A stretch of 64,000 nucleotides of DNA from Brachypterus glaber (taxonomy: Eukaryota > Arthropoda > Insecta > Coleoptera > Kateretidae). The notes beneath the pieces are model-generated. The model worked only from the letters and a program-made list of their open reading frames with translations, was not told the DNA's origin and made no database searches. The stretch spans positions 14,959,589 through 15,023,588 of the forward strand of contig OY294048.1 of the NCBI GenBank assembly GCA_958510825.1, written 5' to 3'. The position numbers and the translations under genes are program-made. Below are positions 1-10,865 of the stretch, one piece after another. Positions within the stretch are counted from its first letter, which is position 1. Each line of letters begins with the position of its first letter.

Positions 1-285
1 TCTGAACGAAATTATTTAAAATAAAAAATAAATATTTTGGTTCTTTTATTATAGTGCTATTAAAGTGCTAGCCAATTATTATATTTATTTTAATTTTAAA
101 TCAGTCTTACAATTTAAATTGCACAAAAATTCAGGCGAATATTTTTACGAATTTCAGGCTAAAGTTCTACAACCTTAAAAAAAGGAAGAAAGGATTAGCG
201 CCGCAGGCGAAATTTTTACAAATTTGATAGTCTATTTTAATTTTGAACCGCTTACAATTTAAAGTTTCACAAAAATCAAAGAAGT
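1..285 (-). repeat. Fragment of hAT-type internal repeat
   Basis: This stretch reads, on the minus strand, like the spacer repeat inside the 3.4-kb hAT element at 39.9-43.3 kb. Both have a Gly/Cys-rich-looking GC island (GCGCCGCAGGCGAAATTTT near 199) followed by a block resembling 'aattgtaagc...aattaaaatagac'. No terminus is visible because the window begins inside it. It is probably a relic of the same hAT family. Confidence 0.5.
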
Positions 286-291
286 GAAATA

Positions 292-1264
292 CACTGCCAC
301 GCATTAAATTCCGGACACCTAAAAAATTGACATTTTTTAAATTCAAATATTTCGAAAACTAATTAATGGATTTGACTGATTCTTTTTTTTGTTTTGAAAA
401 TAATGTACAACTATGTTTCTTAACCCATCTTCTAGGACTTGCATGGTACGCCACTGCAACTGTTTATCAAATTATTAAAGTCTTTCTTATTGCCGCAGTT
501 TTAATGAATATTTTTTTTTTATTTTTTACTTTTTTACTTTTGGTTTGGGAGATATCAGGATTTTCCTGAAAGTTGTTTTTTTTTCAGTCAACTCAAAAAG
601 TACTAAATCAGCAGAGTTTTATATTTGAAGCTCATGTCTTTTACTTCTTTTTCTTCTACGTTCATGTCTTTTACTTCTTCTACAGTTTCTTCATCCCGGG
701 GAAACTATTGCCGTCTGAAGGAGACTTAACGGCGATTTCGCAGACTGCCGTCGGACGGAGTGACCCTATTTTTTCTTCTACTCAATTTTTTCAAACCCAA
801 TTTATGTTTTTGATAATTTTATTAGAAGAAAAACGTAACTCGGTTAAGCTACAAATTTAAAGCACAGCATCAATCAAATTCATGTAGTACTTTTTAAGTT
901 AACTGAAAAAATTACAACTTTCAGGAAAATCCTGATATCTCCTAAACCAGAAGTAAAAATGTAAAAAAATAAAAAAGAAAATATTCATTAAAACTGCGGC
1001 AATAAGAAATACTTTAATAATTTGATAAACAGTTGCAGTGGCGTACCATGCAAGTCCTAGAAGATGGGGTAAAAAACATAGTTGTACATTATTTGTTGCT
1101 GCTAATACGAAAAAAAAAATAATCATACTTGAAAACAACAAAAGTAGAGAATGTTTAAGCTTCAAAACAAAAAAAGAATCAGTCAAATCCATAATTAGTT
1201 TTCGAAATATTTGAATTTAAAAAATGTCAATTTTTAGGTGTCCGGAATTTAATGCGCGGCAGTG
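292..1264. mobile_element. Foldback element with about 300-bp inverted arms
   Basis: The first roughly 300 bp (CACTGCCACGCATTAAATTC...) return in inverted form at about 899-1264 (...GCGGCAGTG). Both ends are preceded or followed by TA, consistent with a TA target duplication. The centre (600-890) is unrelated and includes repeated 'catgtcttttacttc'. Small open frames in the arms are by-products of the repeat. A partial copy of one arm lies at 36,770-37,135. Confidence 0.75.
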
Positions 1265-1575
1265 TAATAGTATATTATACAGTATATAGTATAATATGCA
1301 AATGCATATGCACCGAGTACGCGAACCTAGTTTTTGGTGCACGAAAGTGTTAACACACATATTAACTACCGATGTCGAGGCTTGTTTACCTTGACAACCA
1401 ATAAAATCAGTGAAATCATTTATTATTGACCGTTGTAAAGCATTGTTTATTGACGACGCGTCAAAAAAAAAAAAAAAAAAATAAGAACATTTTTTCAAAT
1501 GTTTTGTCAAACTGACAACTATGTCAAAACTATTTTTAAACTATATTTTTAACTGATATTTGAAGTTACTAGCTT
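1265..1575. other. No gene seen
   Basis: AT-rich sequence with a poly-A run near 1460-1480. No coding frame or repeat family is recognisable. Confidence 0.4.
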
Positions 1576-1616
1576 TATAATAATAATAATAATAAACTTT
1601 ATTTTCATTAATTTAG
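1576..1616 (-). repeat. (TAA)n with AATAAA-like tail, possible non-LTR 3' end relic
   Basis: A run of TAA repeats adjoins 'aaactttattttcatt'. Read on the minus strand this is an AATAAAG signal followed by a (TTA)n tail, the usual 3' end of many non-LTR retrotransposons. No coding part is attached, so the assignment is weak. Confidence 0.3.
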
Positions 1617-1633
1617 GTAGTGGAAATAATATT

Positions 1634-1754
1634 ATGTGCACCCCGTATGCCAACTATCTTAAGTGTTCTCGAATTATTTTTTGTCTCGACTCAGCCTCAG
1701 CAAAAAAACTTATGTTTCGAACACTAAAGATTTAGTTCGCATACTTGGTGTATA
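1634..1754. repeat. Short hairpin (inverted repeat)
   Basis: ATGTGCACCCCGTATGC...AGTGTTC at the left is mirrored by GAACACT...GCATACTTGGTGTAT at the right, with arms of about 40 bp. It is probably a small MITE. Confidence 0.5.
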
Positions 1755-1876
1755 ATATAGTATTATTATATTATTCTCAGCGCCTTAATATAATATTATA
1801 CGGTAGTTTCGAATTTTCAAAAATGTTCAAAAACTAGACAAAAAATTCTTGGATACAAATTTATTTCATGAAAAAA

Positions 1877-2185
1877 TACACTGCCCAGTAAAAGAGCTTT
1901 CCCATTGTTCACCTCCGCGCCTGAAATTGATTTTTTATTATCAGATTCACACCAATATACCAATTTTTGCGAAAACTACCCCCCGCCCCTGAGGGGATGG
2001 ATTTGGAAAAAAATTATTTTAAGATTCAGTTCTAGTGACATCAAAATCCCCAATATATAAATTTCCAAGAAAACTACTCCCGCCCCTCAGGGGGTGAAGT
2101 TAGAATTTTTTTATTATCAGATTCACCTTCAGAAACTTCGAAAACCCCAAAATAGCAATTTTTGCGAGCCTCTTACCTAGTCTCG
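1877..2185 (+). repeat. Degenerate ~95-bp tandem array, copy 1
   Basis: It starts CACTGCCCAGTAAAAGAGCT and continues as two to three diverged units, each with 'ttattatcagattca', 'caatataccaattttt' and a C-rich 'aaaactacCCCCGCCCCT' block. The same leader and a longer array occur at 26,358-27,110. Confidence 0.7.
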
Positions 2186-2551
2186 CATATGAGACTCGTC
2201 TATCAAAGACGTTCTATCTGGCCTTGACAAACATATAAAAAATTTAAAATTGACATTTTTATGTTTTATTTATATTTGTAAATATATTCCAAGTTTTATT
2301 TATAGGTATTCAAGTTTTATATAAACATCCTAAATATTTAACAGGTGTCAAACTATTCATTCTAATTTAGTTACATGTATAGGGTAATTCAGAAATAAGG
2401 TACAACATTTTTACGTTTTTAAAGTACAAATTAGAAAAATCTATGCCGGCATTGTTAAGGATCCAAGAAAATAGTACATGTCATTTTAAAGTTTTTTTCA
2501 TGCGTATTAGGCGATTTTCAATCGGAAATCGGTTTACTAAATTTCTAGTCA

Positions 2552-2837
2552 CCCTGAAAAAAACATTCTGGTTAATTCTTATTAAAATTTTCGTATTTGA
2601 TCTTATTAACACTTTATACAACTTTTAATAAGATAATAAACGAAATTTCTTACCAATGAAGCAGGTTTTTATAAGAATGAACCAGGTTTTGGAAAAAAAA
2701 AATCATTTTAATTTTTATTAAAAATTTCTTGTTTAATCTTAAAAAGTATTAATAAGATTTTGAACGAAATTTCTTACCAATGAATCAGGTTTTCATAAGA
2801 ATGAACCTGGTTCTACAATGGGTTAATGGTTTTAAAC

Positions 2838-2872
<35 letters not shown>

Positions 2873-3634
2873 CACACACATTTTTGCTTGTATCTTGAAA
2901 ACGCGAAGAGAAAAAACGAAAAATCGACCCCCCTAGATATATATCCCCACATAAATCCATTTTCATCAATTTGAGGACACCGGAAGTGAAGAACCGGTAG
3001 CCTCCAGATATCTTGATCCATACCAATCCGATGTGTATCGAATTAGCTGACTAGTAAGTTATAACGACAGTATTCCAAGAAAGCGACTTTATCCATTTAA
3101 TAAGTTTTGTTAGTGGTAGGAAATAACATGTGGCGCTAACTATACCATAGGAATTTTCGCCTTAAAACTCTAATTAAATCAATATGAATATGCTGTTTAA
3201 ATCTTATTGGGACTGCGTAAGGATTTTCTTTTTAAACCTGCTATCTCTAAATTTAATATCAATTTTCTATTAAATCTTTTACATTCTAAATTTTTGCGTT
3301 AAAAGTCTGAAATTAAGTTAATATGAACATTCTGTTTATATCTTATTAGTACTTCATTAGAATTTTCTCTTTAAAACCTGCTATTAAAATTTATACCAAT
3401 TTGCTTAATAAATCATCCACATTCTAATTAGTATTTTCTTATTAAAACCTGAACCTAAGTTAAGTACATATTCGTATTTAATCTTACAGGAATCCACAAG
3501 TATTTTCTTTTATGTAAATTTTCCTAATAAATCTTATTAAATCCTTATGTTATCTTAAGTTCTTTTTGGTCTTATATAATCTTATAAGATCTTAAAAGAT
3601 CTGAATAAGAATTAACCAGAACGTTTTCACAGGG
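2552..3634. mobile_element. Word-repeat element with CCCTG termini
   Basis: The left end CCCTGAAAAAAACATTCTGG and the right end (revcomp CCCTGTGAAAACGTTCTGG), both followed by TTAATTCTTATT, form terminal inverted repeats. The interior is built from degenerate copies of a short word like AATCTTATTAA in both orientations. A CA-anchored dispersed repeat (2835-3165) sits inside it. No coding sequence. Confidence 0.55.
2835..3165. repeat. (CA)n microsatellite plus dispersed repeat
   Basis: A (CA)n run (2835-2880) is followed by a block with 'cttgtatcttgaaaacgc', 'tttgaggacaccgg', 'ccagatatctt', 'tgtatcgaattagctgac' and 'taacatgtggcgc'. The same order of blocks returns at 47,580-47,970, so this is a dispersed family that carries its own CA run. 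Confidence 0.7.
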
Positions 3635-5040
3635 GCAGTCAAATAACGAAAAATTCCTATGTTAAATTGAAATAAATGGACACGGGCTGATATTTTAAAG
3701 GGTAGTAGTGGATAGTAACAGAACACTCCTGTTAGTTTTTCACCGGGTGATTTGCGTAAGGGGTGCCCGCTATCTTGAATTTTAGGGGTGAGTGCGGTTA
3801 TCTCGCTAAAAATGCATATAACTAATTTTGTTAAGGAGGAAATTTTCAATAATTTTAGTTTAAATCATTTTTATAATATATTAATAATAATCCAGTTATA
3901 AATATTCAAAAATGGCCATCTTGGGGGTGAAATTGTTTTTTTTTTAATTTTTCAGCCAACATAAAAGTGGTTATGAGCAAACTTGTAGCTCCTGAAATTC
4001 TCTATAAGTTTTATATATTATGAATTTTCATAAGTATTTTTTTACGGTTACACTGGGCGCTGAAAGTCGAGTTGCGCCCTCTGTAACTGTACCAAAGTAC
4101 CTATGAAAATTTATAATATATGAAGCTTATAGAGAATTTTAAGAGCTACAGGTTTGCTCATATTGCTTTATGTTGGCTGAAAAATTTAAAAAAAAACAAT
4201 TTCACGCCGAAGATGGCCATTTTTGAATATTTATAACTGGATTATTATTAATATATTATAAAAATGATTTAAACTAAAATTATTGAAAATTTCCTCCTTA
4301 ACAAAATTAGTTATATGCATTTTTATCGTAAGATGCATATTTAGCGAGATAACCGCACTCACCCCTAAAATTCAATTCAGTGTTAGTTTTTCAAGGTGAT
4401 TTGCGTAAGGGGTTTCCGCTATCTTGAATTTTAGGGGTGAGTTCGGTTATCTCGTTGAATATGCATCTTACGATAAAAATGCATATAAACAACTTTTTCA
4501 GATTTCCAAAAATTTTTGTAGCAATAATTTTGTCATTATAGTAATAAAAATTTAGTTATATTCAAAAATATCCATGGAGGTACAGTTAGTTTTTTCAATT
4601 TTTTAGCCAAATTATTCATCAGAGGATAAAAGTGTGAATGAGAAAACATGTAGCTCTTGAAATTCTCTATAAGTTTAATATATTATGAAATTATTTTGGT
4701 ACGCTTACAGAGGGTGCAGCTCGCTCTCTGTAACCCTACCAAAATACTTATCAAAATTCGTAATACACAACACTTATAGAGAATTTCAAGAGCTACAAGT
4801 TTGTTCTTAACCACTTTTATCCTCCGATGAATAATTTGGCTGAAAAATCGAAAAAAATAATTTCACCCCCAACAAGACCATTTTTGAATATTTATAACTC
4901 GATTTTTTATCGTAAGATGCATATTTAGCAGGATAACAGCATTCACCCTTAAAATTCAAGATAGCGGACACCACTTACGCAAATCACCCGGTGAAAAACT
5001 AACAGGAGTGTTCTGTTACCATCCACTACTACCCTTTTTA

Positions 5041-5686
5041 TTATAAAGAAATTTTTTTTGCGTGTAATGCTTAACATGCAGTATAACACTTCGTGTAAAG
5101 GAATTTTTAAAACAAAATAATTTACTTACACTTCCAGGGCTATACATTTATGAAACTTCAATGTTTATGTTTAAAAACAAACACCTTTACAAAAATAATT
5201 TAATAAGTCATAATCATGTTACACGAACCTGCAATATTGATTATAACATTCCTAATCATAATGCTTCTGAAAGGGCCCCTTTACTTGCGGGTATAAAATT
5301 TTTTAACAAATTACCTTTAATAATAAAATCCCAAAATACTATAAATAAATTAAAAAAAAGTGTTTTCAGATATATTTGCGATATAGAACCTTACACGGTC
5401 AACGAGTTTTTTAATGCGTAAAAATCCGTCTCCATTTTTTTACATGTAAATTTGTTGTGCCGCTTAATTGGTGTTTTTTAAATTTTTTAAATTGTTTAAA
5501 TTATTTTAAATTTTGAATTGTTTAAATTATTTGTATAAATCACCTTTTGTAATTTATTTTATTTACATAGGTACTTTATTTTATTTTGACGCGTTGTCTT
5601 TGATCTTTTTATGTTTTGTTTTTATATATGTAATTACCTTTATAAAATTATCAGGCAATAAAGTTTTATTCTATTCTATTCTATTA
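5041..5686 (+). mobile_element. 5'-truncated jockey/CR1-like non-LTR retrotransposon
   Basis: The coding end (see 5068-5421), an AT-rich 3' UTR, an AATAAAG signal and a (TTCTA)n tail (5668-5685) run together. The flanks are two halves of the foldback element, so the left junction marks where reverse transcription stopped. Confidence 0.75.
5068..5421 (+). pseudogene. C-terminal remnant of non-LTR reverse transcriptase ORF
   Basis: The frame is open from 5068 to the TAA at 5419-5421. Reading about 20 codons upstream of the first ATG (5161) gives FLKQNNLLTLPGLYIYE, the usual 'L-x-LPSLYIYE' segment downstream of the RT domain in jockey/CR1-like ORF2 proteins. KFFNKLP follows, then the typical closing stretch ending in NEFFNA. 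About 118 residues remain of a protein normally near 900. The catalytic RT and endonuclease parts are absent, so it is inactive. The cause is 5' truncation at about 5041, not internal decay. The same C-terminal pattern occurs at 24.6-25.3 and 58.35-58.70 kb. Confidence 0.75.
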
Positions 5687-5747
5687 AAATATCAGACCGT
5701 GTACATTTATTGCAATTTCAACATGGGAATTCTACGTTATTTGACTG

Positions 5748-6265
5748 GACTAATAGTTAAACGGCTGAACATTACTTACCAAAAAAAATCTACAAGAAGA
5801 AATATACACGAAATCCAGCAATGTTTTTTTTGCCAAAAAACACCAAAATAACGCGAAGGTTCCGCGCCGCGGCTGAGCGTATAATAATTTGTTTATAAAC
5901 ATAGAACATATTATTATATTTACACTATTATAACACATAATGGTCTATATAAACAATATATTAACAAGAACACCGTTTTATTATAAACTTTGTCTACAAA
6001 AATCGCATAAAACACTAAGCACGCTTGACTTTGCAGAGTATACTGTACGTTTTGTTATTTGGATAAAATCTGATGGTTTTTTTCATAGATAAGACGCACT
6101 TTGTATATTTTACGCTGCTTGTTGTTTTGTAGCTTTTTTTGTCTAGCAGCGATGTCAGTTGAAGAGTGTAAGTTCTAAAGGGTCAATATGCCAAAATTTA
6201 TATTTTGATTTTCGAAATCGAAAACGCTCGGTTGCTTAAAAGTTGCTCCTTGGTAAAAACCGGTG
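5748..6265. other. No gene seen
   Basis: AT-rich sequence with a short GC patch near 5860 ('cgcgccgcggctgagcg'). No coding frame or repeat family recognised. Confidence 0.4.
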
Positions 6266-6754
6266 CACTATGGAACGAAGCGGGCCGTACGTTGGACATC
6301 GTATCTTTCTTGAAAACGGTAGTCGGGATATTGATAAAATTTGGTATGTAGCTATTTTTAGGTACGAGAAAGCCTTTTAGCTAGGTTTAATTTTTGGCAA
6401 AAATCTGGAAATCTGGAAAATTTGGAAATCTTAGAAAAAATTATTTTTTTTTTATATGATTAATTACCATTTAGCGTATAAGAAAGATATTTAACTAAGT
6501 AATATGGATAAGTTCTAAAAAATAAAAAATATGGATAAGTTCTGGAAAATGTGTATAACTTGTAAAATTATTATCTTAGCTAATAAGTTTGGCTTTTTCG
6601 AGTGGAATTAAAACATTTACCTAACTATTCGAAAAAATCTCGAAAAATTCTGGAAAAAATCTGGAAATATTCTGGAAAAATTCTGGAAAAATTCTGAAAA
6701 AGTTTTAAAATAGGTACAAAATTTTTTTATAAAAAAATGTGATAATAAAACAAA

Positions 6755-6958
6755 CTAAATAAAGTAAATAATTTTTATATAGGTACTTTTATCAAAAACC
6801 AGTAATTCTCTAGCTTCTTTGAATAATTCCTTTACTTTATTTTTACAAGTAGGTCTCATACTGGAAATTACTGGATCTGAGGCTAACAATAAGCTATGCA
6901 AGATATCCTCATTGTTTCCCTCTCTATACATTTTTCTTGCGTGATTTTCTCTGAATTT
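6755..6958 (-). pseudogene. Transib transposase C-terminal fragment
   Basis: The minus strand has an open frame of 67 codons ending in TAG. It reads KFRENHARKMYREG, then NNEDILHSLLLASDP, then VISSMRP. I recognise this as the end of Transib transposases, which close with an 'FRxxHxRK...NEDLLxxLLxSSDPxIS' block. The region upstream on this strand has a stop immediately before the block and no further homology, so the catalytic DDE core is gone. Its position inside an element with CACTATGG ends agrees with the family call. The match is from memory of the family; a profile search would settle it. Confidence 0.55.
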
Positions 6959-7333
6959 TTACAGAATTTTCCAAATCAATAGTTAGCTAAATGTTTTAAT
7001 TTTACTTGAAAAAACCAAATTGTTTACTTAAAATTATAATTTTACAAGTTATACACATTTTCCAGAATTCTTTCAAATTTCGGATTAAATACTTACGCAA
7101 AAATCTTTCTTGTACACTAAATGGTAAATATTAAAAAGCAATTAAATTTAATTTTTTTAAAGATTTCCAGATTTCCATTTTTTTTCCAAAAACAAGGTTA
7201 AAACAAAATTCTTTTTTCGAAAATTGAAAAAAAGTTTAAAAATATATATATTTTTTATTTATTTAAATTTTTGTTATCTGGGCCTTTTTTGGCAATTTTG
7301 CGAAATTTAAAACTACCGTACTATTCTAACGCT

Positions 7334-7357
7334 TAAGCTAAGCTAAGCTAAGCTAAC
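7334..7357. repeat. (TAAGC)n microsatellite
   Basis: About five copies of TAAGC/AGCTA in a row. Confidence 0.85.
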
Positions 7358-7694
7358 GTAATTACCAGATAATTTTACCCACCGCAAAGAAATTCTGTAA
7401 AAGTTTATGTGAAAAGTTATTTTTTTTTATTGTTGTTTAAAACAAAAATTTAAATTAAAGAGGTTCAGGGGTTTTCTGGGGTCTGATTTTTGCATAGGTT
7501 TTTTCCTTACTTAGTCCACTATAATGTAGTTATAAAAAATATGCGGGACTTTGCGGGACTTTAACGAAAAAACAAGAAATTTCGGAAAATAAAAAAAAAT
7601 AATAATACAAAAAATAGGGGATATACAAAATATTTTATTTTTTTATATAACTATAAGAAAAATGCATTTAAACCCTTATTTTTCATTTTTTGGG

Positions 7695-7873
7695 CGGCCA
7701 ATATAGGGCCAATGCAGTTTTACCAACATTGGCCCATCGTATGCTGACGTAAGGTGGCTGATGTCTTCTCAGTATGTAGGCTAAATGTGGTTTGCCAACA
7801 TTGGTCCAATGTAGGAAACATTGGCTCCCCAATGTTTGGCCAACGGAAGGCTAACGAACCAATGTTAGCTGGG
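7695..7873. mobile_element. Word-repeat element built from CCAATGTTGGC-like words
   Basis: About ten degenerate copies of 'ccaatgttggc' or its complement (for example 'ccaacattggcccat', 'ccaatgtttggcc') run to the terminus AATGTTAGCTGGG. Read inverted, that terminus is CCCAGCTAACATT, resembling the CCCNG...AACA ends of the elements at 21,068 and 48,040. No coding content. Confidence 0.55.
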
Positions 7874-8677
7874 ATCTTAACAAAACATCGGCACTAATTT
7901 GAAACGTTTTGTGAATAGGCAACCGTTAATACACATGGTGGTCATAATTTATTAAAGTTTGAAAGTCTGTATCCCCAAAACCTTATAACTTATAAATGAG
8001 TAATGCTAAAAAGAACATTTTACTGCTTCAAATGCTAATATCTCGAAAACAGTGTATTTTACAAAAAAAACGTTTATAATATTTTTTGAGCAGTTTAAAA
8101 TAATCTTTTGTTTAAGTGCTAAATTAAACAAATTCAATAATAATTAACTTAATTATAACCAAAAAGCGCTTAAAATAGAGGTTTTACACCATTCTTACCC
8201 CCTTACCCCTGATTGCTTACCCTCAAAATCTATTCAGCTCTTGATATGTGATAAAGATAATATGCAAAAAAAAAACGTTTGTCGATATATTTTCTAGAAA
8301 TGGAGTTATATAAAAAATTTAACAGGTATTACTATTATAAGTCCAAATAAGTTGTTTTTATTAAAAAAAAATCAAAAAAAAAATACGTTTTCGCTTATTA
8401 TTTATAAAATGTAAACAATTAACTCTCTAGAAATAAAAAACCATAGTTTTTGCATATTCCAAGCCACAAATAAATTTGAAACTACATTCATTTTGAAATA
8501 TTCCTTAAAAAAATCTGTAAATTTGCATGCATATTTCGACATAGACCTTAATGGGTCAAAGGCAGACCTATACACTGACGAACGCAATTTTTTTTTGCTG
8601 ATTTTGACTCAGGAAGGTGTAAAACGTCGAGAAGTCTGAAAAAAAAGTCAAAAATATTTACTTGTCGACGATGATTT
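7874..8677. other. No gene seen
   Basis: AT-rich sequence with poly-A runs. The short minus-strand frame at 8402-8587 has no recognisable content. Confidence 0.4.
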
Positions 8678-9111
8678 TAATACATCGGCTTTCTTAGTAC
8701 TAAAGTTTATTTTTTTAAGGTATAGTTATTGTAAACCTTCCCTCTTGTAAACATTCTCGCAATTACCATAGCAACCTAAGATACGCATGCGTTGTAAGCG
8801 AAATGACTAGACCCAATTTACACAACCGTAAAACGTTGACGTGCTCTAAATTACTGGAATAAAAGCGATTTTATAAGCAAATTTTGTTTCTACAGGAATA
8901 CAAAAGTGTTTTTAGCAACAGCTTTATCAATTCTCTTTATTTACATCAAAACATCATAAAAACAAAGTAAGTAAACAAAAAAGATAAATTTTGGTTATGT
9001 TGACATTCAAAACAAGCCACATGCTTCAGTGTAAACCGGACTTTGTGGAGTATTTAGCGGCAAATTTAAAATAACTATACCTTAAAAAAATAAACTTTGC
9101 CGATGTAATTA
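8678..9111. mobile_element. MITE with ~40-bp terminal inverted repeats
   Basis: The left 'taatacatcggc' plus 'aaagtttatttttttaagg' and the right 'ccttaaaaaaataaacttt' plus 'gccgatgtaatta' are inverted copies. The left arm has an extra 'tttcttagtact'. The interior is about 330 bp of unique, non-coding sequence. Confidence 0.7.
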
Positions 9112-9195
9112 TGCGCCTGTTCGAATCTCTCGTGTTGTCAAGAGGATTATTTAACACCGCGGCGGATCTCCGCGCTTATCCACTTTCGAAGACTT

Positions 9196-9360
9196 TCAGT
9201 TAAGCACCGACGCGACTGTAGACGTCCGCCGACGCTAAACGACGCTTGTTAAACTTGAACTTGACTCCGGACGCCGGACAACGTTGTCGCTGCCTGACGA
9301 ACGTGAAGAATTGTGCAAAGCATTTCTTGCTTTTGTGCCAAATTAAATTAACCTGAATTG
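9196..9360 (+). other. Possible non-coding first exon ending in a GTGAGT donor
   Basis: A GC-rich island, about 9112-9360, stands out in AT-rich surroundings and is not a recognised repeat. TCAGTT (9196-9201) fits the arthropod initiator TCAKTY, with A+1 at 9198. AGACGT, a downstream-promoter-element-like hexamer, starts at +23, earlier than the usual +28. The island stops at 9360, where GTGAGTAGA follows, a good 5' splice site. No long frame is open, so it would be 5' UTR. A coding exon with ATG at 18,828-18,900 could be its partner, but nothing here proves they are joined. It could also be a GC-rich transposon end. Confidence 0.35.
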
Positions 9361-10865
9361 GGTGAGTAGATTTTGTTTATTTTGATTTCCCATTTTGAAA
9401 ATTTTAAAAATTTTGTCATAGCAATCGAAAAAAAATTTTTTTTTTAGATTATTTTTGCTTTTATTGTGGTTTTGATAAAAATCGAAAAAAAAATCTGTCG
9501 GTTGGTTAGTCGGTCGATTTCTTGTTCAGTTTAGAAATGTTGTGAATACGATAATTAAAGAATGCTTTAATCTAGAGACTTAAAATTAGGAAAATAATTT
9601 GGATGCCAAAAGTTCTCGGAATTTTCTTTGGTATATAGGGGTTTTTGAGGTCCGATAACACTAGGCAACAAATCACAAGTTTTTTTCCCTAATCTGAAAG
9701 TAAATTTTGCTTACTAATTCAAGGGCGTAGAATCTAAATCTGTTCTTAGAAAAATTCCAGCACCTCACATTTTTGAGATATAAGTCCAGAAAATAATGAC
9801 GGGTTTTTTCAAAATTTAAAAAAAATAGTAGGATTTTGAAATTTTTAGGGTATATTAAATAAAATACGAGGAATTCAAAAATCCATATGCTAAAGACCTA
9901 CTGTTACAGTATGCGAAAAAAAAAATAAAAAGCTCAAAATTAAAGTGCACAATTTACTTAATTGTTCATTTGTGGCAAAACTATCAAGTTTGTGTAAAAA
10001 TTTCAGGACTTAATTTGTAAAATTTTATACAAAAATATGTATACAAATATTTCTTTGTTTGGGTTTAATTGTTGGTAAAAAGTAAATAAATGAAAAAAAA
10101 AATTAATTAAAGCACACAGTGAAAACTTTTTTCCCAAGCGCAAAAAATATATTTTTCTTCAATTCATAGGCCCAGAATCCGAATTTGACCTTAAAAAAAT
10201 CCTAAATGTGTAATTTTTTAAATTTTACTACAGACCGAGCTACAGACAATTATGCTAATATAAAAATTTATTAAAAAAAAGTTGCGTATTTTTTATTGTT
10301 TTTTTAATGGTTCTACATCATAAAAATGTTACTTGATTACATAAGGACCGTATTACGTAACATATTTCTAGTTAATTTTTGACCCCCTAGTATGCTTTTT
10401 GACTTTTTTTTAGCATGAGTTCGTGGCACTAAGCTAGTTCCCTTAGGGGGATGATCTCCACATCCCTCACCCCTACTTATTTGTGTCACAGGATCCATTT
10501 TTTTTAAACATTTTTTTCCCTAGTATCCCTATTTATTTTACCTATGAATTTTAAGTTTTTAGAATCCAAGTTAGGTATTTTTTAACTAATATTGAATCGC
10601 CCAATCCAAATTTGCCCTCAAAATATTTTTATCTCCCATGCTTTTAGAACAAGTGGGCTAAAATAATGATATTTTACCACTTATAACTCATTTTTCTCAG
10701 AAGCTTGAGGTAATAGAAATATTCTGAGGCCAGATTCTGTCTCAGCGACCCAAAACTAGTTAAAAAACATATGACTCCAATCAGGGCAAGAAACCGTGTT
10801 GTTACACTCAATTCTATTTAACTTCCACCAGTGGTAATTATTTTCAAAATAATTTTATTAAACAA
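9361..10865. other. No gene seen; possibly intron
   Basis: AT-rich, A-run-laden sequence. 'ctgtcggttggttagtcggtcg' near 9496 resembles the microsatellite end of the GTTATCG-motif repeat found elsewhere in the window. No coding frame. Confidence 0.4.

Larger units (their letters stand above)
3636..5747. mobile_element. Double-palindrome foldback element, interrupted by a non-LTR insertion
   Basis: Outer inverted ends CAGTCAAATAACG (3636 and, inverted, 5741-5747) are followed by 'aaaattcctatg...cgggctgatattttaaag' and its mirror at 5685-5740. Inside are two palindromes side by side: one centred near 4050 (arms about 3780-4010 and 4095-4375), the other near 4715. The right arm is split at about 5041-5684 by a non-LTR fragment, after which the arm resumes. 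No transposase is visible. Confidence 0.75.
6266..7690. mobile_element. Transib-like element with decayed transposase, 3' end lost
   Basis: The left end CACTATGGAACGAAGCGGGC matches the left end of the element at 30,624. The CACWATGG start is the known terminal motif of Transib transposons, the family related to RAG1. The interior is full of 'tctggaaa' words and ends with 'gcgggactttgcgggactt', which is also in the 30.6-kb copy (31,452-31,475). The right terminus is missing: sequence after about 7690 is replaced by a different repeat. A transposase C-terminal remnant lies at 6755-6958 on the minus strand. Confidence 0.65.

Noticed and set aside
366..1192. Similar small frames on both strands (MDLTDSFF...)
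   Set aside because: Both come from the two arms of the same foldback element. The protein is hydrophobic because the DNA is T-rich.
2552..3634. AGTCA as a target duplication of the word-repeat element
   Set aside because: AGTCA on the right also belongs to the terminus of the adjoining foldback element (CAGTCAAATAACG), so it cannot be counted as a duplication.
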